Assembly: GCA_964585485.1 (NCBI GenBank)
Contig: CAZPDS010000004.1
Coordinates: 1-64,000 of the forward strand
Direction: 5' to 3'
Length of the DNA: 64,000 bases
From: CALGYY01 sp964585485
GTDB lineage: Bacteria > Bacteroidota > Bacteroidia > Bacteroidales > CAIWKO01
Shown here: positions 24,389-32,378 of the stretch, in pieces
Numbering within the stretch: the stretch's first letter is position 1
How the letters are laid out: every line of letters begins with the position of its first letter
The notes under the pieces: model-generated
What the model was told of the DNA's origin: nothing
Seen by the model: only the letters and a program-made list of their open reading frames with translations
Database searches by the model: none
Program-made: the position numbers and the translations under genes

Positions 24389-26266
24389 TCAAATTTTTTC
24401 TGTAGCATCCAACTTCTCGAAGATGCTGTTTTGCGACTTATATTCAGGCACAATTTCTTTCATTTTTTTAACGATGGCGAAATTATCATGGCTTAGCATG
24501 AGCTGCAGCAAGTCCTCAATTTCGCGCGCAATAACAGCATGTTCGTATTCGCGCACGCGAGCCACCATAATCTGAGAATGGTGCGTGGGCATCGTATTCT
24601 CCTTGTCGGCCAGTAGCTCTTCGTAGAGCTTCTCACCCGGCCGCAGTCCGGTGTAAACAATCTGAATATCCTTCCCCAATTCCAGGCGCGAAAGCTTGAT
24701 CATTTTCTTTGCAAGGTCTACGATCTTCACCGATTTTCCCATGTCGAAAATGAAAATCTCGCCCCCCTGTCCCATGGCCGATGCTTCCAGTACCAACTGG
24801 CACGCCTCGGGGATGGTCATGAAAAAGCGGGTAATATCCGGATGCGTAATGGTAACGGGGCCTCCCTTCTCGATTTGTTCTCTAAAAAGGGGAATAACCG
24901 AACCATTCGAACCCAAAACATTCCCAAAGCGGGTGGTGATGAAACGGGTCTTCTTCAGGCTATTCAGTGATTGGGTGTAGATCTCAGCAATACGTTTTGA
25001 AGCCCCCATCACACTGGTTGGGTTCACGGCCTTATCGGTGCTGATCATCACAAATTTCAGTGCGCCGTATTTCATCGCAAGATCGGCCAAAATGCGTGTT
25101 CCGCCGATATTCGAGATGACGGCCTCCACCGGATTGTTTTCCATCATGGGCACGTGCTTATAGGCCGCTGCATGATAGATAAGCTCTGGACGGAAATGTT
25201 CAAAAACGCTCTCCATGCGGAAAGCATGATTCACGTCGCAAATAATAACCTCGTAATCCACCTGACGGAAATGCTCTGCCATCTCGAGTCCGAGGTTGTG
25301 GAGCGGTGTTTCAGCCTGATCGATAAGGATCAGTTTTCCGGGATGAAAGTTGGCAATTTGACGAACCATTTCGCTGCCGATGGAACCGGCCGCACCGGTA
25401 ATCAGCACACGGCGGCCCACGATCTCACGACCGATAGCGTCTTCGCTTAAGCGAATCTCATCCCGCTCAAGTAAATCTTCAATTTTTACCTTTTTGATTT
25501 GCTTGAAGCTGAGCTCACCGTTGATCCATCGGGCAATGGGCGGCACCGTCAGAACTTTCACATTATGCGCCAGGCATTGTTCAATGATTTCCTGTTTGCG
25601 CGAATTTTTAATCTTCTGAACGGCCAAAATAACGTGGTCTACAGAATCATTTCCCAGCAGCTCGCTTAATTTGTCAGCCGAAAAAATCCGAACGTCTTCA
25701 ATACTTTTGCCCGCTTTGCGCGCATCATCATCCACAAAAGCAATGGCCTTGTACTTTGTTCCGGCATCGCGGTCAATAGCACGTTTGGCCGTAACACCAG
25801 CCTCTCCGGCGCCAAAAATAATGACCGATTTACGTTCGCGGGAAGGATTGTTCAACTCCATAAAAGTAACTTTTACCAACAAACGAAAGCCTGTCATCAG
25901 AAACATCGTAAACACAAAATCCATGATCAGAATTGACCATGGCATATAAAAGATTCGGTCGACAAAAAAATACGTAATAAGGTTTGCCCCGCTGAACACA
26001 AGGGTGCCGCCCAGCGTCACGGCCAGGATGCGAACGGCATCACCGGTACTTGTGTACCGAATAATACCGGCCGAGGTACGTGCCAGCAAAAAACTTAATC
26101 CACGCAGCAACATAACCGCCATCACCACATAGGGCATGCTTGCCGCATCGGTATCCGGAATATTAAAATTAAACCGCAGCATATACGCCAGTACCACGGA
26201 AAAAAAACAGATCCCCAAATCAATAATGAAGATGATCCAACGGGGCAGGTTAAAATTAAAGGTCAT
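24389..26266 (-). CDS. Membrane nucleotide-sugar 4,6-dehydratase/epimerase (CapD/FlaA1 long form)
   Basis: Polysaccharide biosynthesis protein of 625 aa. Four transmembrane segments (about residues 10-130) precede a CoA-binding-like domain (IIFGAGEAGVTAKRAI) and an extended SDR domain with GAAGSIGSEMVRQI, HAAAYKHVPMMENNP and STDKAVNPTSVMGASKR. In this long family Met replaces the usual catalytic Tyr, as seen here. Such enzymes act on UDP-HexNAc in surface-glycan or O-antigen synthesis. The ATG at 26266 is chosen; the longer frame starts with TTG at 26290 within the promoter element. The GapN-like gene follows 26 bases later. No other glycan genes are near. Confidence 0.9.
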   Translation of the reverse strand: MTFNFNLPRWIIFIIDLGICFFSVVLAYMLRFNFNIPDTDAASMPYVVMAVMLLRGLSFLLARTSAGIIRYTSTGDAVRILAVTLGGTLVFSGANLITYFFVDRIFYMPWSILIMDFVFTMFLMTGFRLLVKVTFMELNNPSRERKSVIIFGAGEAGVTAKRAIDRDAGTKYKAIAFVDDDARKAGKSIEDVRIFSADKLSELLGNDSVDHVILAVQKIKNSRKQEIIEQCLAHNVKVLTVPPIARWINGELSFKQIKKVKIEDLLERDEIRLSEDAIGREIVGRRVLITGAAGSIGSEMVRQIANFHPGKLILIDQAETPLHNLGLEMAEHFRQVDYEVIICDVNHAFRMESVFEHFRPELIYHAAAYKHVPMMENNPVEAVISNIGGTRILADLAMKYGALKFVMISTDKAVNPTSVMGASKRIAEIYTQSLNSLKKTRFITTRFGNVLGSNGSVIPLFREQIEKGGPVTITHPDITRFFMTIPEACQLVLEASAMGQGGEIFIFDMGKSVKIVDLAKKMIKLSRLELGKDIQIVYTGLRPGEKLYEELLADKENTMPTHHSQIMVARVREYEHAVIAREIEDLLQLMLSHDNFAIVKKMKEIVPEYKSQNSIFEKLDATEKI

Positions 26267-26287
26267 AATGCTTCGAATATTAGACTT

Positions 26288-26295
26288 CAAAAGTA
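26288..26295 (-). promoter_or_regulatory. Putative -7 element of the CapD-like gene
   Basis: Minus-strand TACTTTTG is an exact TAnnTTTG match, 21 bases upstream of the ATG at 26266. It argues against the TTG start at 26290, which lies within it. Confidence 0.5.
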
Positions 26296-26376
26296 CGAAA
26301 ATTAAGTGCGCCGGAGGGTAAACCGGGGCGCTTGAAAATTTTCATGGCAAATATCAGCTACGTACGCATAAATTTC

Positions 26377-26384
26377 TACTTTTG
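26377..26384 (+). promoter_or_regulatory. Putative -7 element of gcvT
   Basis: TACTTTTG is an exact TAnnTTTG match, 29 bases before the gcvT ATG. No TTG at -33. Confidence 0.5.
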
Positions 26385-26413
26385 CCTCAGGCAGAAATTT
26401 TAAATCTATCATA

Positions 26414-27502
26414 ATGAAAAAGACAGCTTTTTGCAGTATTCACGAAAAACTGGGCGCCAAAATGGTTCCCTTCGCCGGTTTTTACATGCCGGTTCAATTC
26501 GAAGGTCTGATGATTGAACATGAGACCGTTCGCAAGGCCCTCGGCGTTTTCGATGTTTCACATATGGGAGAATTTTGGGTGGAAGGCCCGAAGGCACTTG
26601 ATTTTGTTCAGTGGGTAACCTCCAACGATGCTTCTAAACTCACCGACGGAAAAGTTCAGTATTCGTGTTTCCCCAACGATAAAGGCGGTATTGTTGATGA
26701 CCTCCTGGTCTACCGCTTCAGCACTGAGAAATATTTGCTGGTGGTAAACGCCGCCAATATCGACAAGGACTGGGCCTGGGTGACCAGCCAGAATAAAGTG
26801 GGCGTCAAACTCACCAACGCCTCCGACGGCACCAGCCAGTTGGCCATTCAGGGCCCGCTTGCGCTGAAAGCCATGCAGAAACTAACCGACACGTCGGTCA
26901 CCGATATGGAATATTACACCTTCAAGGTGCTCAAATTCGCCGGCATCGATAATATTCTGTTCTCCACCACCGGCTATACCGGCAGTGGCGGTTGCGAAAT
27001 TTACTTCCCCAACGAACACGCCGAAACCATCTTCAACGCAGTAATGGAAGCCGGCAAAGAATTCGGCATTAAACCCATCGGCCTGGGTGCACGTGATACC
27101 CTCCGTCTGGAAATGGGATTTTGCCTTTACGGCAATGACATCAACGATACCACCAGCCCGATTGAAGCCGGTTTGGGATGGATCACCAAATTTACCGACG
27201 AGAAAGATTTTGTTAACAAAGCCTATATCCTCGGGCACAAAACCAACGGCACAAGCCGCAAATTAGTTGGCTTCGAAATGGTCGACCGGGGCATCCCCCG
27301 TCAACATTACGAAATTGTTGACGCCGCCGGAAACATCATCGGTGAGGTCACCTCCGGCACCATGGGCCCGTCTGTAAAGGTCGGCATCGGTATGGGCTAC
27401 GTTACACCCGCTTTTGCGAAAGCAGACAGCGAAATTTTCATTAAAATCCGGGAAAAGAATCTCAAGGCCAAGGTCGTGAAATTCCCTTTCTATAAAGGAT
27501 AA
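26414..27502 (+). CDS. gcvT: Aminomethyltransferase (glycine cleavage system T protein)
   Basis: T protein of the glycine cleavage system; it releases ammonia from the aminomethyl group on H protein and makes methylene-THF. Signature segments are KMVPFAGFYMPVQFEG, VFDVSHMGEFWVEG, GGIVDDLLVYR, FSTTGYTGSGGCEIYF and LGARDTLRLEMGFCLYGND. Length 362 aa is usual. gcvP and gcvH are not adjacent, so the system is dispersed, as often in Bacteroidota. Two hairpins end the transcript. Confidence 0.96.
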   Translation: MKKTAFCSIHEKLGAKMVPFAGFYMPVQFEGLMIEHETVRKALGVFDVSHMGEFWVEGPKALDFVQWVTSNDASKLTDGKVQYSCFPNDKGGIVDDLLVYRFSTEKYLLVVNAANIDKDWAWVTSQNKVGVKLTNASDGTSQLAIQGPLALKAMQKLTDTSVTDMEYYTFKVLKFAGIDNILFSTTGYTGSGGCEIYFPNEHAETIFNAVMEAGKEFGIKPIGLGARDTLRLEMGFCLYGNDINDTTSPIEAGLGWITKFTDEKDFVNKAYILGHKTNGTSRKLVGFEMVDRGIPRQHYEIVDAAGNIIGEVTSGTMGPSVKVGIGMGYVTPAFAKADSEIFIKIREKNLKAKVVKFPFYKG

Positions 27503-27508
27503 AACAAC

Positions 27509-27568
27509 AATCCCTGCGGGGATTTATAAAGCATGAGCGTATTCCCGTCGGAATACGCTTTTTTTTTA
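27509..27568 (+). terminator. Double-hairpin terminator after gcvT
   Basis: AATCCC-TGCG-GGGATT (27509-27524) is followed by AGCGTATTCC-CGTC-GGAATACGCT (27536-27559), a perfect 10-bp stem, then eight or more T. The T tract runs straight into the -7 element of the next gene. Confidence 0.85.
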
Positions 27569-27576
27569 TATCTTTG
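27569..27576 (+). promoter_or_regulatory. -7 element of the SDR gene, joined to the gcvT terminator
   Basis: TATCTTTG matches TAnnTTTG exactly, 16 bases before the ATG at 27593, and begins right after the T tract of the gcvT terminator. The -33 region would lie inside the terminator stem. Confidence 0.5.
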
Positions 27577-27592
27577 TTTAAAACCCGCACCT

Positions 27593-28381
27593 ATGAAAAA
27601 AAACTGCATCGTTACCGGTGGATGCGGAGCTATAGGGAAAGCTATCGCACGCGGCCTTGCACAACAAGGTTATCAGGTCTTCATCACCTCCCGTGATCCG
27701 GATAAAGCACGCGAAACGGTGTTGGAACTTAAAACCCTGACGAACAATCACAGTGTTCATGCCCTTGAAGTGGATCTTGGCGTTCAGTCATCGATTGTTT
27801 CCCTGGCCACCCATTGGAAAGACCCGCTGTATCTGCTGATCAACAACGCGGCCGCCGCACCAAAACGACGCAGCGAAACCACGGATTGTATCGAGACGCA
27901 GTGGGCGGTAAACGTGCTGGGGTATTACCACATGATTCGTCTCTTCAGCCCATTTATGCAAGCCGTTCCCGGAGCCCGCATTGTAAACGTAGCCTCGTAT
28001 TGGGCCGGCGATCTCGATATGGAGGATCCGGAGTTCCGGATTCGCCCTTACGATAACGATATCGCCTACCGTCAATCGAAACAGGCCGACCGGATGCTGA
28101 CCGCCATCTGGGCTGAGAAGTTGCGACAATTCGGCATCGTGGTCAACTGTTGTCACCCCGGTGATGTCAATTCCCGGCTCAGCAACGACCTGGGCTTCGG
28201 CGGCCAGGTCACCCCGGAAGAAGGCGCCCAAACCCCGCTATGGCTCGCACTTTCCGAAGACGCCGGCAAGGTCACGGGTTGCTATGCGGAAAACCAGGCG
28301 TTCACAGAGGATGCGTTCACGCAAAATAAAAACGAGCTGGAACAACTCAAGTTTGTCCTCCGTTCCTACATCACCCACTGA
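27593..28381 (+). CDS. Short-chain dehydrogenase/reductase
   Basis: NAD(P)-dependent SDR of 262 aa, related to retinol dehydrogenase/protochlorophyllide reductase-like members. The cofactor loop is TGGCGAIGKAIARGL, followed by LLINNAAAAPKR (NNAG type) and a C-terminal CHPGDVNSRLSNDLG. The catalytic YxxxK reads YRQSK, with the serine strand IVNVASYWAGD. The ATG at 27593 is chosen because the longer frame (27533) runs through the gcvT terminator and promoter. The substrate is unknown. Confidence 0.88.
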   Translation: MKKNCIVTGGCGAIGKAIARGLAQQGYQVFITSRDPDKARETVLELKTLTNNHSVHALEVDLGVQSSIVSLATHWKDPLYLLINNAAAAPKRRSETTDCIETQWAVNVLGYYHMIRLFSPFMQAVPGARIVNVASYWAGDLDMEDPEFRIRPYDNDIAYRQSKQADRMLTAIWAEKLRQFGIVVNCCHPGDVNSRLSNDLGFGGQVTPEEGAQTPLWLALSEDAGKVTGCYAENQAFTEDAFTQNKNELEQLKFVLRSYITH

Positions 28382-28430
28382 TTTTTTCAATCCTCGAAGC
28401 AAAAGTAGGAGGCCATCAAAAAACAGTTTG

Positions 28431-28438
28431 TACCTTTG
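28431..28438 (+). promoter_or_regulatory. Putative -7 element of hom
   Basis: TACCTTTG is an exact TAnnTTTG match, 25 bases before the ATG at 28464. No TTG at the -33 distance. Confidence 0.5.
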
Positions 28439-28463
28439 ATGCCTGTTGTAATAATCCATCCTA

Positions 28464-29474
28464 ATGAAGCATAACATAGCACTCATCGGTTTTGGTACCG
28501 TAGGACGAGGCATCGCCGAAATTCTCCAAAACAAAAAAGAAGAACTTTTCAAAAAGTACGGTTTTGACTATGCATTGGTGGCCGTGGCGGACATGGCCTT
28601 TGGCAACGTCTACAATCCTAACGGGCTCAACATTCAGGGATTGCTGCAGGAAGCAGGTGCCGGAAAAAAATTCACATCGGATCTCAGCCCGCTGGATACA
28701 CTGAACCTGATTCGCCAGTGCAATGCTACGGTTGTGTGCGAACTTACATATACCGACCTTAAAACCGGGGGCCCCGCCGCAGACCATGTGCGCACCGCGC
28801 TGGAGAGCGGAAAACACGTGGTAACCAGCAACAAAGGCCCCGCCGCCCTCTACTACCATGAATTCACCACACTTGCAGAAAAACATAAGGTAAAATTTCT
28901 GATCGAAGGCACAGTATGCGCCGGCACGCCCGTATTGAACCTCAGCCGAGGACCCCTCGCAGCTTGCGAAATCTCACAGATACGGGGCATTCTTAACGGA
29001 ACCACGAATTACATGCTCACCGAAATGGAAAAGGGCATGGACTACGCAACGGCCCTGAAATCCGCCCAGGATCTCGGATACGCCGAAGCCGATCCCACCG
29101 GGGATGTAGAAGGTCATGATGCCCGCGGCAAAGTAACGATTCTTACGAATGTAGTAATGGGCATTCCTTACGACATCCATCAGGTGAGTTGCATTGGAAT
29201 TACGAACATTACACCGGAGGATATGCGCAACGCCAGTAAGCAACAATGCCGATGGAAACTGATTGGCCAGGTGAAAAAAAATCCCGACGGCAGCGTTACA
29301 GCCAGCGTCGCCCCGGAAATGATTCCGCTTAGTCATCCGCTGGCAGGCATCTCGGGAACTGGCAATGCACTCACCTTCACCACCGACCTGCTGGGTGAAG
29401 TCACCATCGTAGGCCCCGGAGCCGGGAAGCTGCAAACCGGTTTCGCCATACTGACCGACCTTCTTACACTCTAA
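28464..29474 (+). CDS. hom: Homoserine dehydrogenase
   Basis: Reduces aspartate semialdehyde to homoserine, the branch point to threonine and methionine. The Rossmann start IALIGFGTVGRGIAEIL is followed by HVVTSNKGPAALYY, IEGTVCAGTPVLNL, GILNGTTNYMLTEME and GYAEADPTGDVEGHDARGK, all homoserine dehydrogenase signatures. At 336 aa it lacks a C-terminal ACT domain and a fused aspartate kinase, so threonine feedback through ACT is not expected. The gene has its own promoter; a YkgJ-type gene follows after 25 bases. The thrB gene lies about 21 kb away. Confidence 0.94.
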   Translation: MKHNIALIGFGTVGRGIAEILQNKKEELFKKYGFDYALVAVADMAFGNVYNPNGLNIQGLLQEAGAGKKFTSDLSPLDTLNLIRQCNATVVCELTYTDLKTGGPAADHVRTALESGKHVVTSNKGPAALYYHEFTTLAEKHKVKFLIEGTVCAGTPVLNLSRGPLAACEISQIRGILNGTTNYMLTEMEKGMDYATALKSAQDLGYAEADPTGDVEGHDARGKVTILTNVVMGIPYDIHQVSCIGITNITPEDMRNASKQQCRWKLIGQVKKNPDGSVTASVAPEMIPLSHPLAGISGTGNALTFTTDLLGEVTIVGPGAGKLQTGFAILTDLLTL

Positions 29475-29499
29475 ACCGCTATAGGTCTTTCTGACAGTA

Positions 29500-29949
29500 A
29501 TGAAAGTACGCCCCCGCTCACTATTTGACCGGCTGAATCAGCTCGATCGCCGAAAACTCGATACTGTTTTCCACACTGCCCACGATGAGGTTTTCACCTC
29601 CTTCGACTGCCTGAGTTGTGCGAACTGTTGCAAATCAATACCACCGATCCTTAGGGATGCCGACATCCGACGCATTGCCTCCTACCTGCGAATCAAACCC
29701 TCCGAATTTTCAGAACGATTTGTTCGTCGGGACGAAGACGATGATATGGTCATGAATGCTTCTCCTTGTCCATTTCTGGAAGCGGATAACACCTGCCGGA
29801 TCTATCCTCAGCGCCCGCTCGCCTGCGCCGAATATCCACATACCGACCGAACCCGGATGTACCAGATCCTTAAGCTTACGCAGAATAATGCGACCGTATG
29901 CCCGGCCGTGCGCATGATCCTGAATAAGATTGAAAACACCATCCGCTGA
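29500..29949 (+). CDS. YkgJ-family cysteine cluster protein
   Basis: Small metal-binding protein of the YkgJ family (149 aa). The cysteine pattern FDCLSCANCCKSIPP at the N-terminal third and PCPFLEADNTCRIYPQRPLACAEYP in the middle are diagnostic; these Cys residues are thought to chelate zinc or an iron-sulfur cluster. Function is unknown. It follows hom by 25 bases and is probably cotranscribed. Confidence 0.9.
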   Translation: MKVRPRSLFDRLNQLDRRKLDTVFHTAHDEVFTSFDCLSCANCCKSIPPILRDADIRRIASYLRIKPSEFSERFVRRDEDDDMVMNASPCPFLEADNTCRIYPQRPLACAEYPHTDRTRMYQILKLTQNNATVCPAVRMILNKIENTIR

Positions 29950-29963
29950 GTCCCCAATTCAAC

Positions 29964-29971
29964 TATCTTTG
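29964..29971 (+). promoter_or_regulatory. -7-like element almost touching a start codon
   Basis: TATCTTTG matches TAnnTTTG exactly but ends 4 bases before the ATG at 29976, so transcription from it would start inside or just after the start codon. Confidence 0.35.
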
Positions 29972-29975
29972 TGTG

Positions 29976-30344
29976 ATGAATTTGGTAAAGTCATACAGTG
30001 CATTGTTCCTGGCCGGGTTGCTGCTGCTCGTGCAAACCCTATACGGTAGTCCGGAACTTCCGTCGAAAGACTGCACCGATACCGCTTCATCTGAAGAAAA
30101 TGCGTTTGTTGAAAACAACAAACTGAATTTCGCGTTCACCGAACAACGCCCGAGTGTACATTCCCTGCTGGAAAAAACCTCGCGCATCCTGATTTCCCAG
30201 GTTACTCCGACGTGGGGCATTAACAATCTGCTTTCATATTCCCAACACACATCGGTTGGAAACAATTATCTGGAGCGGATTTTCGAACTTAGCTATCGTG
30301 AAGAAACACCCCTGATCGCTTTTCCCTTTACTTATTTCTGGTAG
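29976..30344 (+). CDS. Small secreted protein of unknown function
   Basis: A 122-residue protein with a signal peptide-like N-terminus (SYSALFLAGLLLLVQTLYGS, cleavage likely after YGS). The mature part is about 95 residues, acidic at first (DTASSEENAFVENN), ending in an aromatic tail FPFTYFW. Bacteroidota barrels often end in an aromatic residue, but this protein is too short for a barrel. I recognise no domain. It lies 26 bases after the YkgJ gene. A -7-like sequence ends 4 bases before its ATG, leaving open whether it is transcribed separately or leaderless. Confidence 0.55.
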   Translation: MNLVKSYSALFLAGLLLLVQTLYGSPELPSKDCTDTASSEENAFVENNKLNFAFTEQRPSVHSLLEKTSRILISQVTPTWGINNLLSYSQHTSVGNNYLERIFELSYREETPLIAFPFTYFW

Positions 30345-30460
30345 CGCAATACCGCTCTGCGGCTCGCGCACAAGCACAGCCCACCCGTTCACTAAGTAAA
30401 CAAAATACGGATACGAGTCAATCGCATGCCGTTCACATTATCGTATAAAAAAACACAACA

Positions 30461-30565
30461 ATGGATCTTAGCATTTTATTGATAACCCTGGGCATCATTG
30501 TGATCGCCATGGTTCCGATTATGATTATTCACCACAATCAAAAAAAACGTAACAAAGAAGAGTGA
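30461..30565 (+). CDS. Single-pass small membrane protein (34 aa)
   Basis: A 34-codon frame starting ATG at 30461. Residues 4-23 are a continuous hydrophobic helix (SILLITLGIIVIAMVPIMII) and the C-terminus is basic and charged (HHNQKKRNKEE), giving an N-out/C-in topology. A terminator begins 6 bases after the stop. Tiny proteins with this layout are common in Bacteroidota but I cannot name the family. The 116 bases before it show no clear -7 element. Confidence 0.6.
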   Translation: MDLSILLITLGIIVIAMVPIMIIHHNQKKRNKEE

Positions 30566-30570
30566 GGGTT

Positions 30571-30606
30571 AAAAAAGAGGCTGTCGTGAAGGCAGCCTCT
30601 TTTTTT
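30571..30606. terminator. Bidirectional terminator
   Basis: AGAGGCTG (30576-30583) pairs with CAGCCTCT (30593-30600), flanked by AAAAAA and TTTTTT. It serves the small membrane protein (plus) and the SRPBCC gene (minus), whose stop codon overlaps the T tract. Confidence 0.8.
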
Positions 30607-31018
30607 ATTTACTAAACTTCGACTGAAGTCGCTCCGCAAGAATATTGACCAGGTTTTGTAAGGGGCGGCCCGCCATCATGGCAATCATAACCGGCAGATT
30701 GGCTTCGATGCGGATTTCTGCTTCCGTATTCTGAGCGTCGGTGGCGCGCATCTCACAGATCAGGTTCAGTTCTATCGGAAGCTTCTTCGGGCCATCCGGA
30801 ACGATAACAATTTTTTGATCCTGGATTTTCTCACTCATCCGCAATCCGAATTCGCCCATACCCTTAATCGAAAAACTGCAATCCGTTTCGGTCGACTTCC
30901 AGTCCGATATCTGATCTTCCGGCATCAAACCACCGAAATTATTAAAATTTCCAAGAAAGGCATAAACCTCGTGAACGGGAGCGTTTACAGGGGTTTTCGG
31001 ACTTTTGTAGGCAGACAT
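30605..31018 (-). CDS. SRPBCC-family protein
   Basis: 137-residue protein resembling the START/Bet v1-like SRPBCC superfamily (polyketide cyclase/CoxG-like). It shows the typical N-terminal PVNAPVHEVYAFLGNFNNFGGLMPEDQ, a central run of beta strands (CSFSIKGMGEFGLRMSEKIQDQKIVI), and a C-terminal amphipathic helix (LQNLVNILAERLQSKF). Such proteins bind lipids or hydrophobic ligands; none can be named. It lies 60 bases downstream of pyrE on the same strand. Confidence 0.72.
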   Translation of the reverse strand: MSAYKSPKTPVNAPVHEVYAFLGNFNNFGGLMPEDQISDWKSTETDCSFSIKGMGEFGLRMSEKIQDQKIVIVPDGPKKLPIELNLICEMRATDAQNTEAEIRIEANLPVMIAMMAGRPLQNLVNILAERLQSKFSK

Positions 31019-31078
31019 TTACGTTGGTTTTAAGTAAGGGAAAGACCTATCACACGGCGAAGGGGTATGGGTACCCAT

Positions 31079-31723
31079 TTACTTTTTACCCCATTGGTCG
31101 GGGGCTTCCCGCCAACGCGCCAGGAGATCCAGCTCGTCATTTTTAATGGTGCCGTCGGCCACAGCTTGCTTCAGGAGGTGCTCATAATCAGACAATGTTA
31201 TCAGCGGGCACTTTGCCTTTTTGAAAGCATCGTTCGCTGTCTTAAATCCGTAGGAAAAAATGGCGACCATACCTTTTACATCACAACCGGCTTTGCGCAA
31301 GGCCTCCACAACCTTCAGGGAGCTCCCGCCTGTACTGATCAGGTCTTCACACACCACCACCGAGTGACCGGCTTCAATTACACCTTCGATAACATTTTCA
31401 AGACCGTGTTCCTTCTGAGAGGTTCTTACATAAACAAAAGAAAGTCCCAGATCCTGAGCCACCAATGCGCCGTTGGCAATGCCTCCGGTGGCTACACCGG
31501 CTATTGCATCAACGGGGCCGTATTGATCCGAGATGACCTTAGAAAACTGCTGGCGGATGTATGTTCTTATCATCGGATAAGACAAGGTCTTGCGATTATC
31601 ACAATAAATTGGCGATTTCCATCCGCTTGCCCAGGTGAAAGGTTGCTGTGGGTTCAATTTAATTGCTTTAATTTGCAGTAAATACTCCGCCGTCTTTAGT
31701 GCAATTTCTTCATTAACTATCAT
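31079..31723 (-). CDS. pyrE: Orotate phosphoribosyltransferase
   Basis: Adds PRPP-ribose to orotate to give OMP in pyrimidine synthesis. The PRPP motif is SVVVCEDLISTGGSS; WASGWKSPIYCDNR and AGVATGGIANGALVAQ are OPRTase-specific. From the ATG at 31723 the length is 214 aa, as usual; the longer frame from 31771 would run into the opposing Nudix gene. The start codons of pyrE and the Nudix gene are only 7 bases apart, so each promoter must lie inside the other's coding sequence or the transcripts arise otherwise. Confidence 0.95.
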   Translation of the reverse strand: MIVNEEIALKTAEYLLQIKAIKLNPQQPFTWASGWKSPIYCDNRKTLSYPMIRTYIRQQFSKVISDQYGPVDAIAGVATGGIANGALVAQDLGLSFVYVRTSQKEHGLENVIEGVIEAGHSVVVCEDLISTGGSSLKVVEALRKAGCDVKGMVAIFSYGFKTANDAFKKAKCPLITLSDYEHLLKQAVADGTIKNDELDLLARWREAPDQWGKK

Positions 31724-31730
31724 AGCATCA

Positions 31731-32366
31731 ATGATTAAAATATTTTTCAACGACAAAACCGTACACTTCATTGAGAAATCGGTCGATTTTTCTGAAAAAC
31801 CCGGTCATGTCTTGCTGGAATCGTTAGAAAAAGAAGATATTCAACGAGCTATTCATCAGTTTGAAACAGATCCACAGCAACTTGCTCTTTTTGTCGCAGG
31901 CAAAGATACTGAAAAATCTTTTAAAAAATTCTGTGCTCAATTTATTACCATCGAAGCCGGCGGCGGCTTGATTCTTAACGATGCAAACCGTTATCTTTTC
32001 ATCTATCGCCGCGGAAAATGGGATCTTCCCAAGGGTAAAGCAGAAAAGGGAGAGCCAATTTCAGACACTGCTGTTAGGGAAATCAAGGAGGAAACAGGAT
32101 TGGATGTTGAAGTAAAAAATTCAATAGGCGTAACCTACCACACCTACCGTGAAGGCGAACAGTTAATCATGAAAAAAACCTATTGGTTCGGCATGTATTA
32201 TCCGGGCGAAAAAAAACCGGTTCCGCAGGTAAGTGAAGACATTAGCCGTATCAAATGGCTTGACAAAACCGACATTGAGCGGGTTGTGTATAAAAACACC
32301 TACACCTCCATCAAAAGTCTGATTTGCGATTATTTCGAAAAAAACAATAACCATCATTCACTTTAA
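31731..32366 (+). CDS. Nudix hydrolase
   Basis: Nudix-family pyrophosphohydrolase of 211 aa. The box is complete: GKAEKGEPISDTAVREIKEE followed by TGLDV (G-x5-E-x7-REUxEExGU), preceded by FIYRRGKWDLPKG. Residues 1-60 form an N-terminal extension of unknown fold. The substrate cannot be read from sequence; oxidised nucleotides, dinucleoside polyphosphates and NDP-sugars are all possible. Start at 31731 is taken because the frame from 31635 overlaps pyrE. It is 12 bases upstream of the H1-like gene, which precedes the UvrA-like gene by 31 bases. Confidence 0.92.
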   Translation: MIKIFFNDKTVHFIEKSVDFSEKPGHVLLESLEKEDIQRAIHQFETDPQQLALFVAGKDTEKSFKKFCAQFITIEAGGGLILNDANRYLFIYRRGKWDLPKGKAEKGEPISDTAVREIKEETGLDVEVKNSIGVTYHTYREGEQLIMKKTYWFGMYYPGEKKPVPQVSEDISRIKWLDKTDIERVVYKNTYTSIKSLICDYFEKNNNHHSL

Positions 32367-32378
32367 AAAACAACCCCC

